The notes: generated by a model from the letters alone, not told the origin. Positions 1 through 7,714 are shown, counted from the stretch's first letter. The stretch: DNA of 64,000 bases from Polaribacter sp. Q13 (GCF_016858305.2 NZ_CP074436.1:1818001-1882000); one strand, 5' to 3'. Numbers and translations: made by a program.

Positions 1-862
1 CTTCTATTATTTCATCAATGTGTTCTTTTTCTAAAATAGTATCACGATCAAAAATAATTTCATTTCTTTCGATTGATACAACTTCTCCAGTATCTTCATC
101 CACAAAATCTTCATGCCAAGTTTTTAAAACTCTAGCAGCCAATTTGCGACCTAATACTTTTTTTAATCCAGCTTTTGAAACCTTCACCTCTTCTGCAAGG
201 TCAAAAATCTCTAAAATATCTTTATCTCTTTCAAAACCGATGGCTCTGAATAATGTTGTTACTGGTAATTTTTTCTTTCTATCAATATAAGCATACATTA
301 CTTGATTGATGTCGGTAGCAAATTCTATCCAAGAACCTTTAAAAGGAATTACCCTAGCTGAATATAATTTTGTACCATTTGCATGGAAAGATTGTCCAAA
401 GAATACACCAGGAGACCTGTGTAATTGAGAAACTACAACACGTTCTGCACCATTTATTACAAAGGTACCAGAGTTAGTCATATAAGGTATTGTACCAAGA
501 TAAACATCTTGAACAATAGTTTCGAAATCTTCATGTTCTGGATCTGTACAGTACAATTTTAGACGTGCCTTTAAAGGGACACTGTGCGTTAAACCTCTCT
601 CAATACATTCTTGTATAGAATATCTTGGTGGGTCTACGAAGTAATCTAAAAATTCTAAAACGAATTGATTTCTTGTATCTGTAATTGGAAAGTTATCCAT
701 GAAGGTTTTGTACAAACCTTCTTCACCTCTTTCTTCTGCCTTAGTTTGAAGTTGGAAAAAATCTTGGAAAGATTTTACCTGAATATCCAAAAAATCTGGA
801 TATTCCTTAATCATTTGAGAAGTAGCGAAGTTGATTCTTTCAGTAGTGTTTTTCGTTGCCAA
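1..862 (-). CDS. rpoB: RNA polymerase subunit beta, 5' part (cut by window edge)
   Basis: Encodes about the first 287 residues of the beta subunit of DNA-directed RNA polymerase; the rest lies left of the window. The protein reads [16 protein letters not shown], then motifs such as [32 protein letters not shown] and [19 protein letters not shown] (the fork-loop/rifampicin-region lead-in), which are diagnostic of Bacteroidetes RpoB. The start is a TTG at 862: an in-frame TAA lies seven codons further upstream and the next ATG is residue 17, inside the conserved N-terminus, so TTG is the best start. It follows rplL by about 150 bases containing two stem-loops, the normal rplKAJL-rpoBC order. 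Identity is secure; the start codon is inferred. Confidence 0.97.
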   Translation of the reverse strand, partial: MATKNTTERINFATSQMIKEYPDFLDIQVKSFQDFFQLQTKAEERGEEGLYKTFMDNFPITDTRNQFVLEFLDYFVDPPRYSIQECIERGLTHSVPLKARLKLYCTDPEHEDFETIVQDVYLGTIPYMTNSGTFVINGAERVVVSQLHRSPGVFFGQSFHANGTKLYSARVIPFKGSWIEFATDINQVMYAYIDRKKKLPVTTLFRAIGFERDKDILEIFDLAEEVKVSKAGLKKVLGRKLAARVLKTWHEDFVDEDTGEVVSIERNEIIFDRDTILEKEHIDEIIE

Positions 863-924
863 AAGAGAATATTTTTTTGATTAAAATCTGAAATAAAAAT
901 AAAAAACGAATATATACACAAAAT

Positions 925-1000
925 GGTTTAGGTCTAAAAACGTTAGTTCTTAGTACCTAAACCTAAATTTGTTTTCCCGTTTCGAATACTCGAACTCGGG
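925..1000 (-). promoter_or_regulatory. two stem-loops in the rplL-rpoB intergenic region
   Basis: Between rplL and rpoB the transcript can form two hairpins. The first in transcript order (976-1000) has outer CCCG/CGGG arms and inner TTCGAG/TTCGAA arms; the second (925-933 with 955-963) has perfect 9-bp arms, GGTTTAGGT/ACCTAAACC. In Escherichia coli the same interval carries an attenuator and an RNase III site that lower rpoBC relative to ribosomal protein expression. A similar role here is inference; the pairing is seen. No clear U-tract follows, so processing is more likely than strong termination. Confidence 0.5.
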
Positions 1001-1009
1001 ACAAAATGC

Positions 1010-1384
1010 TTACTTAAGCTCTACCTCAGCTCCAGCTTCTTCTAAAGATTTTTTAAGACCTTCAGCCTCATCTTTAGATACACCTTCTTTTACTGCTGCT
1101 GGTGCGCTATCTACGATACCTTTAGCTTCTTTTAATCCTAAACCAGTTAATTCTTTAACTAATTTTACAACTGCTAATTTAGAAGAACCTGCTGCTGTTA
1201 AGATAACATCAAATTCAGTTTGCTCATCTGCTGCGTCTTCTCCTGCTGCTGCTGGACCTGCTACTGCTACTGCTGCTGCTGCTGGCTCAATACCATATTC
1301 ATCTTTTAAAATAGTAGCTAATTCATTAACTTCTTTTACTGTTAAGTTAACTAATTGCTCTGCGAAATCTTTTAATTCTGCCAT
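1010..1384 (-). CDS. rplL: 50S ribosomal protein L7/L12
   Basis: Stalk protein of the large ribosomal subunit that recruits and activates translation GTPases; works as dimers bound to L10. The 124-residue length is normal. It has the usual three parts: an N-terminal dimerisation helix pair (residues 1-33, [19 protein letters not shown]), an Ala/Gly-rich hinge (about 35-52) and the C-terminal factor-binding domain (55-124) with the conserved GLGLKEAK helix. It lies 51 bases after rplJ in the ribosomal operon. The acidic composition is typical. Identity is certain. Confidence 0.99.
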   Translation of the reverse strand: MAELKDFAEQLVNLTVKEVNELATILKDEYGIEPAAAAVAVAGPAAAGEDAADEQTEFDVILTAAGSSKLAVVKLVKELTGLGLKEAKGIVDSAPAAVKEGVSKDEAEGLKKSLEEAGAEVELK

Positions 1385-1435
1385 TTTAATTTTGTTTTAA
1401 AAATTTTGTTTATTATAGTTTATTTGTGCGCGTAA

Positions 1436-1951
1436 TTATTTTTCAGATAATGTTTTAATAATACCTGAAAGTGTTTGTCCACCAGACTGTAATGCTGAAA
1501 TAACATTTTTAGCTGGAGACTGTAATAATCCAATGATTTCTCCAATTAACTCTTCTCTAGATTTAATATCTACTAAAGCACCTAATTGATCATCTCCGAT
1601 ATATACAGATTCTTCTGCAAATGCACCTTTTAATAAAGGTATACTTCCTTTCTTTCTGAAATCTTTGATTAATTTTGCTGGCGCATTTGCTGCTTCAGCA
1701 ATCATCATTGATGTATTACCTTTTAATACTGTTGGTAAGTCTCCAAAATCTTTATCTGAAGCTTCCATTGCTTTTGCAAGTAATGTATTCTTAACAACTG
1801 ATAACTGAACTCCTGCTTTAAAACAAGCTCTACGTAAATTAGAGGTAGTTTGAGCATCTAAGCCAGAAATATCTGCTAAATATAATGTGTTAGTTCCTGC
1901 TAATACTGCTGTTAAATCTTGTATTACTTGTGATTTCTCTTCTCTAGTCAT
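1436..1951 (-). CDS. rplJ: 50S ribosomal protein L10
   Basis: L10 anchors the L7/L12 dimers to the ribosome stalk base and in many bacteria represses its own operon. The 171-residue protein starts MTREEKSQVIQDL and contains NTLYLADISGLDAQTTSNLR and the VVKNTLLAKAM helix typical of the rRNA-binding domain; the C-terminal helix (about 140-171) binds L7/L12. It starts 19 bases after rplA. That gap is too short for a separate L10 leader RNA of the kind seen before rplJ in other bacteria, so autoregulation, if present, must act elsewhere in the operon. Confidence 0.99.
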   Translation of the reverse strand: MTREEKSQVIQDLTAVLAGTNTLYLADISGLDAQTTSNLRRACFKAGVQLSVVKNTLLAKAMEASDKDFGDLPTVLKGNTSMMIAEAANAPAKLIKDFRKKGSIPLLKGAFAEESVYIGDDQLGALVDIKSREELIGEIIGLLQSPAKNVISALQSGGQTLSGIIKTLSEK

Positions 1952-1970
1952 AATTATAAGTTTTAACGTA

Positions 1971-2660
1971 TTAAACAGCTTTCACCTCAACAGCAATACT
2001 AGGACTCATAGTACTAGACATAAAAACGCTTTTTACATACGTTCCTTTTGCAGTTGTTGGTTTCAACTTAATAATTGTTTGAATTAACTCGTTTGCATTT
2101 TCTTCAATTTTCTTAGCATCAAAAGATACTTTTCCAATTGCTGCATGAACGATACCAGTTTTATCAACTTTAAAATCGATTTTACCGGCTTTTACATCTG
2201 TAACAGCTTTTGCAACATCCATTGTTACGGTACCAGTCTTTGGATTTGGCATTAAACCTCTAGGACCTAAAATTCTTCCTAAAGGACCTAATTTACCCAT
2301 AACACTTGGCATCGTAATAATTACGTCTACATCTGTCCATCCTCCTTTAATTTTTTGAAGGTACTCATCTAACCCAACATAATCTGCACCTGCTGCTGTA
2401 GCTTCTGCTTCTTTATCTGGAGTTACTAATGCTAAAACTTTTACATCTTTACCTGTTCCGTGTGGTAATGTTACAACACCACGAACCATTTGATTTGCTT
2501 TACGAGGATCTACTCCTAAACGTATAGCTAAATCTACTGATGCATCAAACTTTACATTAGTAATGTCTTTGACTAGCGCTGAAGCTGCTGCTAAATCATA
2601 AGACTTAGAGCTATCTACCTTTGCGTAAGCTTCTTTTTGCTTTTTTGTTAATTTTGCCAT
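1971..2660 (-). CDS. rplA: 50S ribosomal protein L1
   Basis: L1 forms the mobile L1 stalk that helps move deacylated tRNA out of the E site. The protein has 229 residues, the standard bacterial length, starts [19 protein letters not shown] and carries the family signatures [31 protein letters not shown] and [11 protein letters not shown]. Domain I is at both termini and domain II in the middle (about 70-160). It begins 20 bases after rplK, so the two are translated from one message. L1 often represses the rplKA unit by binding its leader; no obvious leader mimic was identified here. Confidence 0.99.
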   Translation of the reverse strand: MAKLTKKQKEAYAKVDSSKSYDLAAASALVKDITNVKFDASVDLAIRLGVDPRKANQMVRGVVTLPHGTGKDVKVLALVTPDKEAEATAAGADYVGLDEYLQKIKGGWTDVDVIITMPSVMGKLGPLGRILGPRGLMPNPKTGTVTMDVAKAVTDVKAGKIDFKVDKTGIVHAAIGKVSFDAKKIEENANELIQTIIKLKPTTAKGTYVKSVFMSSTMSPSIAVEVKAV

Positions 2661-2680
2661 TTTACTACTTTTTATAAAGT

Positions 2681-3118
2681 TTATGCTGGTGCATTACCTT
2701 TTACTGTTAATCCCATAGAACGTGCTGTACCTGCAATCATACGCATTGCTGAAGAAATTTCAAAGGCATTTAAATCTACCATTTTGTCTTCTGCAATTAC
2801 TTTAATTTGATCCCAAGTAACTGATGCTACTTTTTTCCTGTTTGGTTCTCCTGAACCTTTTTTAATTTTGGCTGCTTCTAGTAACTGAACTGCTGCAGGA
2901 GGAGTCTTTACAAGAAAATCAAATGATTTATCTTTGAAAACAGTAATAACAACAGGTAAAACTTTACCTTGTTTGTCTTGCGTTCTTGCATTAAACTGTT
3001 TACAGAACTCCATAATGTTAACACCAGCAGCTCCTAAAGCAGGTCCAACCGGCGGCGATGGATTCGCTGCGCCTCCCTTTACTTGTAACTTAACTACTTT
3101 ACTAACTTCTTTTGCCAT
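2681..3118 (-). CDS. rplK: 50S ribosomal protein L11
   Basis: L11 is part of the GTPase-associated centre and binds 23S rRNA with L10/L12; it is needed for RelA activation in the stringent response and is the thiostrepton site. The 145 residues include the N-terminal proline-rich switch region ([20 protein letters not shown]) and the C-terminal rRNA-binding domain with [14 protein letters not shown] and [12 protein letters not shown]. It is read from the same strand as nusG (76-base gap) and rplA (20-base gap). Confidence 0.99.
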   Translation of the reverse strand: MAKEVSKVVKLQVKGGAANPSPPVGPALGAAGVNIMEFCKQFNARTQDKQGKVLPVVITVFKDKSFDFLVKTPPAAVQLLEAAKIKKGSGEPNRKKVASVTWDQIKVIAEDKMVDLNAFEISSAMRMIAGTARSMGLTVKGNAPA

Positions 3119-3194
3119 TTTAAAAATGTTTAATGATTTACTTTTAGTTGGAAGCCAAAAAATAAATCGATATCAATATATATTTGTGTAACAA

Positions 3195-3746
3195 TTATAT
3201 TTTTTCTACTTGCATATAACTTAACTCTAATGGTGTTTTTCTTCCGAATATTTTCACCATTACTTCAAGCTTACGCTTTTCTTCATTCACTTTCTCTATG
3301 GTTCCATCAAATCCATTAAAAGGACCGTCAACAACTTTTACAGTTTCACCAATATTAAAAGGGATTGCAATATTTTCATCTTGTATTGATAGCTCATCAA
3401 CTTTACCTAACATTCTGTTAACTTCAGCCTTACGCATAGGAACAGGTTCACCACCTTTTACTTCTCCTAAAAAACCAATAACACCTGTGATACCTTTTAT
3501 TACGTGAGGAACTTCTCCGGAAAGATTAGCCTCTACCATAATGTAACCAGGAAAGTAAACTCTTTCTCTATTTACTTTTTTTCCATTTCTAATCTGAACA
3601 ACTTTCTCTGTAGGTACAATTACCTGACTTACATAATCAGATAATCCAACTCTAGAAATTTCAGTTTCTATATAAGCTTTTACTTTATTTTCTTGTCCTC
3701 CAATGGCTCTAACAACATACCATTTCATTACTGAATCTGCCGCCAT
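3195..3746 (-). CDS. nusG: transcription elongation/antitermination factor NusG
   Basis: NusG binds the RNA polymerase clamp helices and links RNA polymerase to ribosomes or Rho. The 183 residues contain the NGN domain (about 8-115; KWYVVRAIGGQENKV, RERVYFPGYIMVE) and a C-terminal KOW domain (about 130-180; VKVVDGPFNGFDGTIEKVN). An alternative start is the Met at residue 7, just before WYVV, giving the more usual N-terminus; the upstream Met is used here because it sits 2 bases after the secE stop, which favours coupled translation. The secE-nusG-rplK order is the ancestral bacterial one. Confidence 0.98.
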   Translation of the reverse strand: MAADSVMKWYVVRAIGGQENKVKAYIETEISRVGLSDYVSQVIVPTEKVVQIRNGKKVNRERVYFPGYIMVEANLSGEVPHVIKGITGVIGFLGEVKGGEPVPMRKAEVNRMLGKVDELSIQDENIAIPFNIGETVKVVDGPFNGFDGTIEKVNEEKRKLEVMVKIFGRKTPLELSYMQVEKI

Positions 3747-3748
3747 AA

Positions 3749-3943
3749 TTAGTTAGCGAATATGTTAAAAAAGTTATCTAAACCTGTTTGAAAAACATAA
3801 TCTATACCAGCTACCGCTAAAGCAAATACAATTGTAAATACAGCAACAGTTACTGTTGTTTTTTGAGCTTCTTCTTTAGACACCCACGTCATATGGCTGC
3901 TTAATTCTTCAAAAGAATCTTTGATATATTGTATAAATTTCAT
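3749..3943 (-). CDS. secE: preprotein translocase subunit SecE
   Basis: SecE clamps the SecY channel in the inner membrane. The 64-residue protein is the short single-span form found in most bacteria outside the enterics: an amphipathic N-terminal helix (SFEELSSHMTWVSKEEAQ) followed by one membrane segment at about 28-50 (TTVTVAVFTIVFALAVAGI). The conserved W-x-S/P-x-x-E motif is visible as WVSKEE. It lies between tRNA-Trp and nusG and almost touches nusG. Confidence 0.97.
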   Translation of the reverse strand: MKFIQYIKDSFEELSSHMTWVSKEEAQKTTVTVAVFTIVFALAVAGIDYVFQTGLDNFFNIFAN

Positions 3944-3963
3944 TTTTCTTTTATGTTTTATTG

Positions 3964-4035
3964 CACGGGCGGAGAGATTCGAACTCCCGACAGCTGGTTT
4001 TGGAGACCAGTGCTCTACCGCTGAACTACGCCCGT
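3964..4035 (-). tRNA. tRNA-Trp (CCA anticodon)
   Basis: A 72-base cloverleaf. The acceptor arms ACGGGCG and CGCCCGT pair fully, the anticodon stem CTGGT/ACCAG encloses the loop CTCCAAA with anticodon CCA, and the T-arm GGGAG-TTCGAAT-CTCTC is intact. The discriminator is G and the terminal CCA is not fully encoded. It lies between tuf and secE in the same orientation, so it is probably co-transcribed with them and cut out. Confidence 0.97.
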
Positions 4036-4053
4036 ATTATTTTCATTATTAAA

Positions 4054-4080
4054 GGCGTTCCGTTAAAAACGGAACACCCT
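4054..4080 (-). terminator. hairpin downstream of tuf
   Basis: Just after the tuf stop codon the transcript forms a perfect 8-bp stem (GTTCCGTT with AACGGAAC, 3-base loop), extended by weaker flanking pairs. In the direction of transcription it is followed by a short T/A-rich run rather than a strong U-tract. It may be a partial terminator or a processing/stabilising hairpin between tuf and tRNA-Trp. Confidence 0.5.
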
Positions 4081-4110
4081 TATAATTTATATATTAATAA
4101 ACTAAAATTC

Positions 4111-5298
4111 TTAGTCTAATAATTCAGTAACCTGACCTGCTCCAACTGTTCTACCACCCTCACGGATTGCGAAACGTAAACCAACATTTAATGCGATTGG
4201 TTGAATTAAATCTACTGTAATAGTTAAGTTATCTCCTGGCATAACCATTTCAACTCCATCAGGTAAACTAATAGTACCTGTAACATCTGTAGTTCTTACA
4301 TAGAACTGAGGACGATAGTTGTTATGGAATGGAGTATGACGTCCACCTTCTTCTTTTTTAAGAACATAAACTTCTGCCTTAAATTTACCATGAGGAGTTA
4401 CAGAACCTGGCTTACAGATTACCATTCCTCTTTTTATATCTTCTTTTGCAATACCTCTTAATAAGATACCTGCATTATCTCCAGCCTCACCTCTATCTAA
4501 GATTTGACGGAACATTTCAATACCAGTAATAGTAGAAGTCATCTTTTCAGCTCCCATACCAATAATATCTACAACATCTCCTGTGTTAGCAATACCAGTC
4601 TCAATACGACCTGTCGCTACAGTACCACGTCCAGTAATAGAGAATACATCCTCAACTGGCATTAAGAAATCTTTATCAATCTCTCTTAAAGGCTCTTCAA
4701 TCCAATCATCAACAGCTGCCATTAATTCTAAAACAGTATCAACCCATTTTTGCTCACCGTTTAATGCTCCTAATGCAGATCCTGCAATTACTGGCCCATT
4801 ATCACCATCATATTCATAAAAAGAAAGTAATTCTCTTACCTCCATATCTACTAATTCGATTAATTCTTCATCATCAACCATATCCACTTTATTCATGAAT
4901 ACAACCATACGAGGAATACCAACCTGACGACCTAATAAGATATGCTCTCTAGTTTGAGGCATTGGTCCATCCGTTGCAGCAACAACCAAAATTGCACCAT
5001 CCATTTGAGCAGCACCTGTTACCATGTTCTTCACATAATCCGCGTGACCTGGACAGTCAACGTGTGCATAGTGACGATTAGCAGTTTGATACTCTACGTG
5101 AGAAGTGTTAATTGTAATACCTCTTTCTTTTTCTTCTGGTGCATTATCAATCTGATCAAAAGATCTAGCCTCAGAGAATCCTGCATCAGCTAATACTTTA
5201 GTAATAGCCGCAGTTAAAGTTGTTTTACCGTGATCTACGTGTCCGATAGTACCAATGTTTAAGTGTGGTTTCGAACGGTCAAAAGTTCCTTTTGCCAT
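4111..5298 (-). CDS. tuf: elongation factor Tu
   Basis: EF-Tu carries aminoacyl-tRNA to the ribosome as a GTP complex. The 395 residues show the GTPase motifs G1 GHVDHGKT (18-25), the switch I region with [13 protein letters not shown]3 [12 protein letters not shown] and G4 NKVD, followed by beta-barrel domains 2 and 3 (for example [12 protein letters not shown] and the C-terminal [15 protein letters not shown]). It is full length and starts [19 protein letters not shown]. It follows four tRNA genes on the same strand, as tufB does in Escherichia coli, and precedes tRNA-Trp and secE. A second tuf copy, if any, is outside the window. Confidence 0.99.
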   Translation of the reverse strand: MAKGTFDRSKPHLNIGTIGHVDHGKTTLTAAITKVLADAGFSEARSFDQIDNAPEEKERGITINTSHVEYQTANRHYAHVDCPGHADYVKNMVTGAAQMDGAILVVAATDGPMPQTREHILLGRQVGIPRMVVFMNKVDMVDDEELIELVDMEVRELLSFYEYDGDNGPVIAGSALGALNGEQKWVDTVLELMAAVDDWIEEPLREIDKDFLMPVEDVFSITGRGTVATGRIETGIANTGDVVDIIGMGAEKMTSTITGIEMFRQILDRGEAGDNAGILLRGIAKEDIKRGMVICKPGSVTPHGKFKAEVYVLKKEEGGRHTPFHNNYRPQFYVRTTDVTGTISLPDGVEMVMPGDNLTITVDLIQPIALNVGLRFAIREGGRTVGAGQVTELLD

Positions 5299-5358
5299 AA
5301 TTATTGATTTTAATTCTTAGTTTAATTATATTTAATGTGTACTGATAAATATTAAATG

Positions 5359-5431
5359 AGCCAGCGATGAGATTTGAACTCACGACCTCATCCCTACCAA
5401 GGATGCGCTCTACCAACTGAGCTACACCGGC
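5359..5431 (-). tRNA. tRNA-Thr (GGT anticodon)
   Basis: A 73-base cloverleaf with acceptor arms GCCGGTG and CGCTGGC, anticodon stem CATCC/GGATG and loop TTGGTAG giving anticodon GGT. The T-loop TTCAAAT is normal and the discriminator is T. It is the fourth tRNA of the array and the one next to tuf. Confidence 0.97.
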
Positions 5432-5446
5432 TTGTTGATAAATTTG

Positions 5447-5519
5447 AGCGAAAGACCGGGTTCGAACCGGCGACATTCAGCTTGGAAGGCTGACGCTCTA
5501 CCAACTGAGCTACTTTCGC
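5447..5519 (-). tRNA. tRNA-Gly (TCC anticodon)
   Basis: A 73-base cloverleaf: acceptor arms GCGAAAG/CTTTCGC, anticodon stem TCAGC/GCTGA, loop CTTCCAA with anticodon TCC, T-arm CCGG-TTCGAA-CCGG. Third in the array. Confidence 0.97.
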
Positions 5520-5535
5520 AATAATATGTAAATTG

Positions 5536-5617
5536 TGGGGAGAGCAGGATTCGAACCTGCGAAGACGTAGTCAACGGAGTTACAGTCCGTCCTCGTTGGC
5601 CGCTTGAGTATCTCCCC
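5536..5617 (-). tRNA. tRNA-Tyr (GTA anticodon)
   Basis: An 82-base class II tRNA with a long variable arm. Acceptor arms GGGGAGA/TCTCCCC pair fully; the anticodon stem ACGGA/TCCGT encloses CTGTAAC with anticodon GTA. The T-arm is GCAGG-TTCGAAT-CCTGC. Second in the array. Confidence 0.97.
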
Positions 5618-5671
5618 TTTAATTTACTATTTTAATGAACTTTATTGCTTTCGCAATTTTTGTTGCTTTTG

Positions 5672-5745
5672 AGCCGATGGAGGGACTCGAACCCACGACC
5701 TGCTGATTACAAATCAGCTGCTCTAGCCAGCTGAGCTACATCGGC
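5672..5745 (-). tRNA. tRNA-Thr (TGT anticodon)
   Basis: A 74-base cloverleaf: acceptor arms GCCGATG/CATCGGC, anticodon stem GCTGA/TCAGC, loop TTTGTAA with anticodon TGT, T-arm GTGGG-TTCGAGT-CCCTC. It is the first gene after the promoter at 5786-5816. The array order Thr-Tyr-Gly-Thr-tuf is the same as thrU-tyrU-glyT-thrT-tufB of Escherichia coli. Confidence 0.97.
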
Positions 5746-5785
5746 TTTTGTTGCAAAAAAACAACCCGCTATTTCTAACGGATTG

Positions 5786-5816
5786 CAAATGTACGAAGTT
5801 TTTTCACTTTTCAAAA
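5786..5816 (-). promoter_or_regulatory. promoter of the tRNA-tuf-secE-ribosomal operon
   Basis: On the minus strand the sequence reads TTTTG, 18 bases, then TACATTTG. This matches the Bacteroidetes sigma-ABfr promoter (-33 TTG, -7 TAnnTTTG, about 19 bp spacing). Transcription would start near 5779, about 34 bases before tRNA-Thr(TGT). No comparable promoter was seen between the tRNAs and tuf. Confidence 0.75.
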
Positions 5817-5850
5817 CTTTTTACAAACTTTTTTACTTTTTTTTTCAATT

Positions 5851-6159
5851 TTATGAAATTAATGAGTCTCGAAGCTTTTCTTTAGACCTTTTTAATTGTC
5901 TTTTTAAATTGTCAACAGCAGAGCTAATGCCTTCTTCAAAGGTTTTAGTCTCTCTTTTTACAATTAAGTCACTACCTGGTATATTTATTTTTACTTCTGT
6001 TATTTTATTTTCTTTATCACTTGTTTTTTGAACTTTTAAAAAAACTTCTGCATCTACTATCTTATCGTGAAACTTAATTAAAGTTTCGACTTTATCTTCT
6101 GCGAACTTTACTAATTCTTGATCTGCGTTAAAATTGACTGATTGAACGAATACTTTCAT
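5851..6159 (-). CDS. hpf: ribosome hibernation promoting factor, short form (HPF/RaiA family)
   Basis: Binds the 30S decoding site and silences or dimerises ribosomes in stationary phase. At 102 residues it is the short form, lacking the C-terminal dimerisation domain of long HPF. The pattern MKVFVQSVNFNADQELVKFAEDKV followed by ITEVKINIPGSDLIVKRETKTFEEGISSAVDNLKRQLKRSKEK (abridged: the beta-strand plus basic helix ending QLKRSKEKLRD) is typical of the S30AE domain. It starts 3 bases after the recombinase gene's stop, so the two are an operon. Its position beside ribosomal genes fits its role. Confidence 0.93.
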   Translation of the reverse strand: MKVFVQSVNFNADQELVKFAEDKVETLIKFHDKIVDAEVFLKVQKTSDKENKITEVKINIPGSDLIVKRETKTFEEGISSAVDNLKRQLKRSKEKLRDSLIS

Positions 6160-6162
6160 ACA

Positions 6163-7056
6163 TTATTCTTTTTTATGGCTCCTAGGGTGAGCCTGGTTAT
6201 ATACTTTTTTTATTATATCAAGACTATTTTGAGTATAGACTTGTGTTGAAGCTAAAGAAGAATGCCCTAGCAACTCCTTAACCGAATTTAAATCTGCCCC
6301 TTCATTTAATAGGTGTGTTGCGAAAGAATGCCTTAAAATATGTGGGCTTTTTTTCTCCTTCGATGAGACTTGACTAAAGTAAGTATTAATAATTCTGTAA
6401 ACAAGAGTTTCATAAATTTTATTTCCTTTCTCTGTAATAAAAAGTTCATCTAAACCAATTGAAAATTCTTGTTTTAATTCTAAATACTTGTTTACTGTTT
6501 GAATTACAGAATTTAACAGCGGTATAAAACGCTCTTTATTTCTTTTTCCTAAAACTTTAATCGTTTTATCTGATAAACTAACATCTCTTTCTTTAATATT
6601 AATTAATTCTGCTCTACGAATCCCTGTTGAATAAAATAATTCCACAATTAATTTATTTCTAATAGCTGTAAAATTGGTATCTGCTTCTATTTCTATCTGG
6701 GTGATTACCGCATTAATTTCTTTTGAAGTAAAAGGAACTTGAACTCTTTTTTCTGTTTTTAAGGCTTTATGTTTAGATAACGGGTTTCCCTCTATTTGTT
6801 TTGTCTTCTGTAAAAATTTAAAAAACGATTTTAAAGAACTTACTTTTCTATTGATAGTTCTATTGGATATTTTGGAATCTACTAGAGAAACAATCCAGCT
6901 TCTAATTTGGGGATAATGAACTTCTAATAAATTCTCTTGACCATACTCCGACTCTAAAAAATCTCTAAATGAAATTAAATCGTTTTTGTAAGCCGTAACT
7001 GTATGTATAGAATATTTTTTTTCTAAAGACAGATATTCTAAAAAAGCATCAATCAA
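6163..7056 (-). CDS. xerC: tyrosine recombinase, XerC/XerD type
   Basis: Site-specific recombinase that resolves chromosome dimers at dif. The 297-residue protein has an N-terminal core-binding SAM-like domain (about 1-90) and a catalytic domain with all active-site residues: R147 (STGIRRAEL), K171 (LGKRNKER), H239 and R242 (HILRHSFATHLL), H265 (LLGHSSLAS) and the nucleophile Y274 (TQVYTQ). Length and sequence match chromosomal Xer proteins rather than phage integrases, and it lies between rpsU and hpf, a conserved Bacteroidetes arrangement. XerC versus XerD cannot be decided from the sequence alone. Confidence 0.9.
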   Translation of the reverse strand: MIDAFLEYLSLEKKYSIHTVTAYKNDLISFRDFLESEYGQENLLEVHYPQIRSWIVSLVDSKISNRTINRKVSSLKSFFKFLQKTKQIEGNPLSKHKALKTEKRVQVPFTSKEINAVITQIEIEADTNFTAIRNKLIVELFYSTGIRRAELINIKERDVSLSDKTIKVLGKRNKERFIPLLNSVIQTVNKYLELKQEFSIGLDELFITEKGNKIYETLVYRIINTYFSQVSSKEKKSPHILRHSFATHLLNEGADLNSVKELLGHSSLASTQVYTQNSLDIIKKVYNQAHPRSHKKE

Positions 7057-7101
7057 ATTATTAGTTATTAAGGGTTAGTAAAACTACAAAAAATTGAACA
7101 C

Positions 7102-7137
7102 AAAAAACCCGTATTGAAAAATCAATACGGGTTTTAT
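7102..7137 (-). terminator. rho-independent terminator after rpsU
   Basis: A 13-bp perfect stem (AAAACCCGTATTG with CAATACGGGTTTT, arms at 7104-7116 and 7123-7135) with a 6-base A/T loop, followed by Ts on the minus strand. It lies between rpsU and the xerC start and would end rpsU transcripts. The symmetric A/T flanks would let it work in both directions. Confidence 0.85.
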
Positions 7138-7150
7138 TTCTTAGAATTAA

Positions 7151-7186
7151 GTAGAGATCCCAATAAAAACTAGAATTAATTCAACT
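7151..7186. repeat. 36-bp dispersed repeat, copy 1
   Basis: This 36-bp stretch matches 60342-60377 at 30 of 36 positions, including an identical 14-base end, GAATTAATTCAACT. The second copy can fold as a short hairpin (ATTCCG/CGGAAT around an A-rich loop); here the stem is degenerate. It lies in the 3' region of rpsU. It looks like the remnant of a dispersed palindromic element. Confidence 0.6.
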
Positions 7187-7188
7187 TA

Positions 7189-7224
7189 CAATTTTAAGTG
7201 CACCCTAAGGGTTTCTTAAAATTG
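7189..7224 (-). other. stem-loop directly after the rpsU stop codon
   Basis: Arms CAATTTTAAG (7189-7198) and CTTAAAATTG (7215-7224) pair perfectly over 10 bp, with an inner CCCT/AGGG pair in the loop. In the rpsU transcript it begins seven bases after the stop codon and precedes the GC-rich terminator at 7102-7137. It may protect the 3' end; no function can be assigned. Confidence 0.5.
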
Positions 7225-7231
7225 AGTTTCA

Positions 7232-7429
7232 TTAACCTACTTCTTCTTGTGTTCTTAATCTCTGAACGTAAGAAGCTTTAATTCTTTGAGCTCTGTTTGC
7301 TACAGAAGGTTTTGTGAAGTTCTTTCTAGCACGCAAGTTTTTCATCGTTTTTGTACGATCAAATTTTCTTTTGTAACGTTTTAAAGCTCTATCTATATTC
7401 TCTCCTTCTTTAATTGGTATAATTAACAT
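7232..7429 (-). CDS. rpsU: 30S ribosomal protein S21
   Basis: Small-subunit protein near the anti-Shine-Dalgarno end of 16S rRNA. The 65-residue, very basic protein reads MLIIPIKEGENIDRALKRYK and KNLRARKNFTKPSVANRAQR, typical of the Bacteroidetes S21 (longer basic tail replaced by an acidic end, RTQEEVG). In this phylum S21 is linked to sequestering the anti-Shine-Dalgarno sequence, which fits the lack of Shine-Dalgarno sites in this window. It has its own promoter (7505-7534) and terminator. Confidence 0.97.
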   Translation of the reverse strand: MLIIPIKEGENIDRALKRYKRKFDRTKTMKNLRARKNFTKPSVANRAQRIKASYVQRLRTQEEVG

Positions 7430-7504
7430 AAGTTGGCACCTCCCTTCATAGTCTCTTTATATTTTAGAATAGTATTTAAACTATTATTTTTATTTTTTGG
7501 ATTG

Positions 7505-7534
7505 CAAATGTAATTACAAATTATGAATTGACAA
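7505..7534 (-). promoter_or_regulatory. promoter of rpsU
   Basis: Minus strand: TTG (7532-7534), 19 bases, then TACATTTG (7505-7512), a full match to the Bacteroidetes -33/-7 consensus. The start point would be near 7500, leaving a leader of about 70 bases before rpsU. Confidence 0.7.
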
Positions 7535-7560
7535 TTAGTTATTACACTATTTTTTAAACA

Positions 7561-7655
7561 AGCAATATGCGTTAGGGATTGAATGGACTGTTTGAGCTCT
7601 TTTGTTTTGATAAAAACAAAAAGCGAGTAATGAAAGCCCGACCTTTAGGGAACGC
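7561..7655 (+). repeat. GTTTGAGCTC hairpin element, copy 1
   Basis: Part of the gene-free gap 7430-7771. The element reads TGCGTTAGGGATTGAAT..., then the core GTTTGAGCTC, a hairpin with arms CTTTTGTTTT and AAAACAAAAAG, then GCGAGTAATGAAAGCC. The same layout occurs at 47829-47928 and, reversed, at 50875-51005. The flanks and the pairing are kept while the stem sequence differs, which suggests selection on an RNA or single-stranded DNA fold. The tail CCTTTAGGG/CCCTTA nearby may add a second small hairpin. Confidence 0.7.
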
Positions 7656-7665
7656 CCTTAAAAGA

Positions 7666-7714
7666 GTGTTCAGTGTTCAGTGTTCAGTGTTCAGTGTTCA
7701 GTGTTCAGTGTTCA
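7666..7714 (+). repeat. tandem array of seven GTGTTCA heptamers
   Basis: Exactly seven perfect copies of the 7-base unit GTGTTCA (49 bases), flanked by GA and AAAATAAA. It lies just after the GTTTGAGCTC element and about 60 bases beyond the end of the acyl-CoA dehydrogenase gene. Similar heptamer arrays with other units occur at 44102 and 45659. Confidence 0.95.

Noticed and set aside
969..1400. 143-codon plus-strand frame
   Set aside because: Antisense to rplL; its Ala/Ser-rich content comes from the reverse of the L7/L12 hinge.
5279..5476. Minus-strand reading frame over tRNA genes with VAQLVER-like peptide
   Set aside because: It is the translation of tRNA-Thr and tRNA-Gly sequence, a well-known false ORF; it also overlaps the tuf start.
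6163..7056. Phage or integron integrase
   Set aside because: Length, motifs and the rpsU-xer-hpf neighbourhood match the chromosomal Xer recombinase; no att site or cargo adjoins.
7666..7714. CRISPR array
   Set aside because: The units are 7 bases and directly joined, with no spacers and no cas genes; same for 44102 and 45659.
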